From positions 806,001 to 870,000 of the forward strand of contig NZ_LT906473.1 in assembly GCF_900187295.1 (NCBI RefSeq): a stretch of 64,000 nt of DNA, written 5' to 3'. A program made the position numbers and the translations under genes. The notes beneath the pieces are model-generated. The model made no database searches. It worked only from the letters and a program-made list of their open reading frames with translations, and was not told the origin of the DNA. Shown piece by piece: positions 63,588-64,000 of this stretch (its first letter is position 1; the number at the start of each line of letters is the position of its first letter). The DNA is from Corynebacterium cystitidis (lineage in GTDB: Bacteria > Actinomycetota > Actinomycetes > Mycobacteriales > Mycobacteriaceae).

Positions 63588-64000
63588 ATGAGTAGTGGAG
63601 AAGTGACGCTAGTCGGCGGCGGCCCAGGTGCGTGGGACCTGCTGACAATCCGCGGTCTGCGCGCACTGGAGGCGGCCGATGTGATCCTGACGGACCACCT
63701 AGGGCCGGCAAACCAGCTCGAGGATTTTCTAGACCTTTCGGGCAAGGAAGTCATCAATGTGGCGAAGCTGCCGTACGGCAAGCAGGTAGCACAGGACAAG
63801 ACGAATGCGCTGCTGGTTGAACACGCGTTGGCGGGTAAGAAGGTGGTCCGCCTGAAGGGAGGTGACCCGTATGTCTTTGGTCGTGGTTTTGAGGAGTACC
63901 TGGAATGCGTTCGGGTTGGTGTTGCGTGCACCGTCGTCCCGGGTGTTACTAGCGCGATTTCAGTACCGGCGGCCGCGCAGGTCCCGGTCACTCATCGGGG
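63588..64000 (+). CDS. cobA: uroporphyrinogen-III C-methyltransferase, N-terminal part (3' end outside window)
   Basis: The first 137 residues of a SAM-dependent uroporphyrinogen-III methyltransferase, which makes precorrin-2 for siroheme or cobalamin synthesis. The frame is open to the window edge. Conserved are VTLVGGGPGAWDLLTIRGLRAL (glycine loop), ILTDHLG, KLPYGKQVAQDKTNALLVEHA, VVRLKGGDPYVFGRG and VVPGVTSAISVPAAAQVPVTHRG. ATG 63588 is 8 nt after TAGACT; ATG 63582 is in frame but too close to the -10 element. Whether a HemD domain is fused downstream cannot be seen. Confidence 0.94.
   Translation, partial: MSSGEVTLVGGGPGAWDLLTIRGLRALEAADVILTDHLGPANQLEDFLDLSGKEVINVAKLPYGKQVAQDKTNALLVEHALAGKKVVRLKGGDPYVFGRGFEEYLECVRVGVACTVVPGVTSAISVPAAAQVPVTHR

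Overview
The window is a contiguous piece of a Corynebacterium chromosome, moderately GC-rich. Signs of this are a mycothione reductase, a SepIVA-like coiled-coil protein in the mycobacterial order sepIVA-DUF177-rnc-mutM, DUF4921, DUF2469 and DUF2631 proteins, a malate:quinone oxidoreductase, and many genes that look leaderless (a TANNNT hexamer 6-8 nt before the start codon). The species cannot be named from the sequence. I see no rRNA, tRNA, CRISPR array, phage or insertion sequence. Almost everything is conserved core genome; the one segment that looks like an insertion is the metal-type ABC importer near the left end.

Layout. 1-680: 3' end of pyruvate kinase with a strong terminator. 744-5178: importer with two paralogous binding lipoproteins, a FecCD permease and an ATPase gene broken by a one-base frameshift, behind a promoter carrying a Fur/Zur-like box. 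5219-13466: metabolic genes (glycogen phosphorylase, M20 amidohydrolase, DUF4921 protein, a small unknown gene, glycerate kinase, glutamate dehydrogenase). 13545-25121: SepIVA-like protein, DUF177, RNase III, MutM, an alanine-type symporter, SMC, FtsY and Ffh. 25146-27215: membrane acyltransferase with an SGNH domain. 27565-33893: ribosome and RNA genes (S16, RimM, TrmD with an unexplained C-terminal extension, Tex, L19), with a Nudix hydrolase and an antisense lipoprotein gene inserted. 33993-40261: LepB, RNase HII, DUF2469, YraN, ComM/YifB, DprA, XerC and an M23 protein. 40589-46791: S2, EF-Ts, UMP kinase, ribosome recycling factor, CdsA, a LapA-like protein and RlmN. 46802-49209: ABC exporter pair. 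49463-56625: DUF2631 protein, DXR, site-2 protease, IspG, a lipoprotein transpeptidase and methionine aminopeptidase. 56708-60547, minus strand: two tandem small secreted paralogues, mycothione reductase and an alpha/beta hydrolase. 60854-64000: Mqo, SelO and the 5' end of an uroporphyrinogen-III methyltransferase.

Functionally the window joins translation (S16, S2, EF-Ts, L19, Frr, RimM, TrmD, RlmN, Map), protein targeting and secretion (FtsY, Ffh, LepB, RseP), MEP isoprenoid synthesis (Dxr, IspG), envelope and division (CdsA, PBP, SepIVA-like, acyltransferase), DNA maintenance (SMC, MutM, XerC, DprA, RnhB) and central metabolism (Pyk, GlgP, GdhA, Mqo).

The most interesting signals are regulatory and structural. 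There are two very short divergent promoters that seem to launch leaderless transcripts both ways, alternative hairpins ahead of gdhA and dyads ahead of mqo, a palindrome in the putative tsf promoter, a nested inverted repeat at 49265-49344, the frameshifted importer, the TrmD extension, and the secreted paralogue pair.
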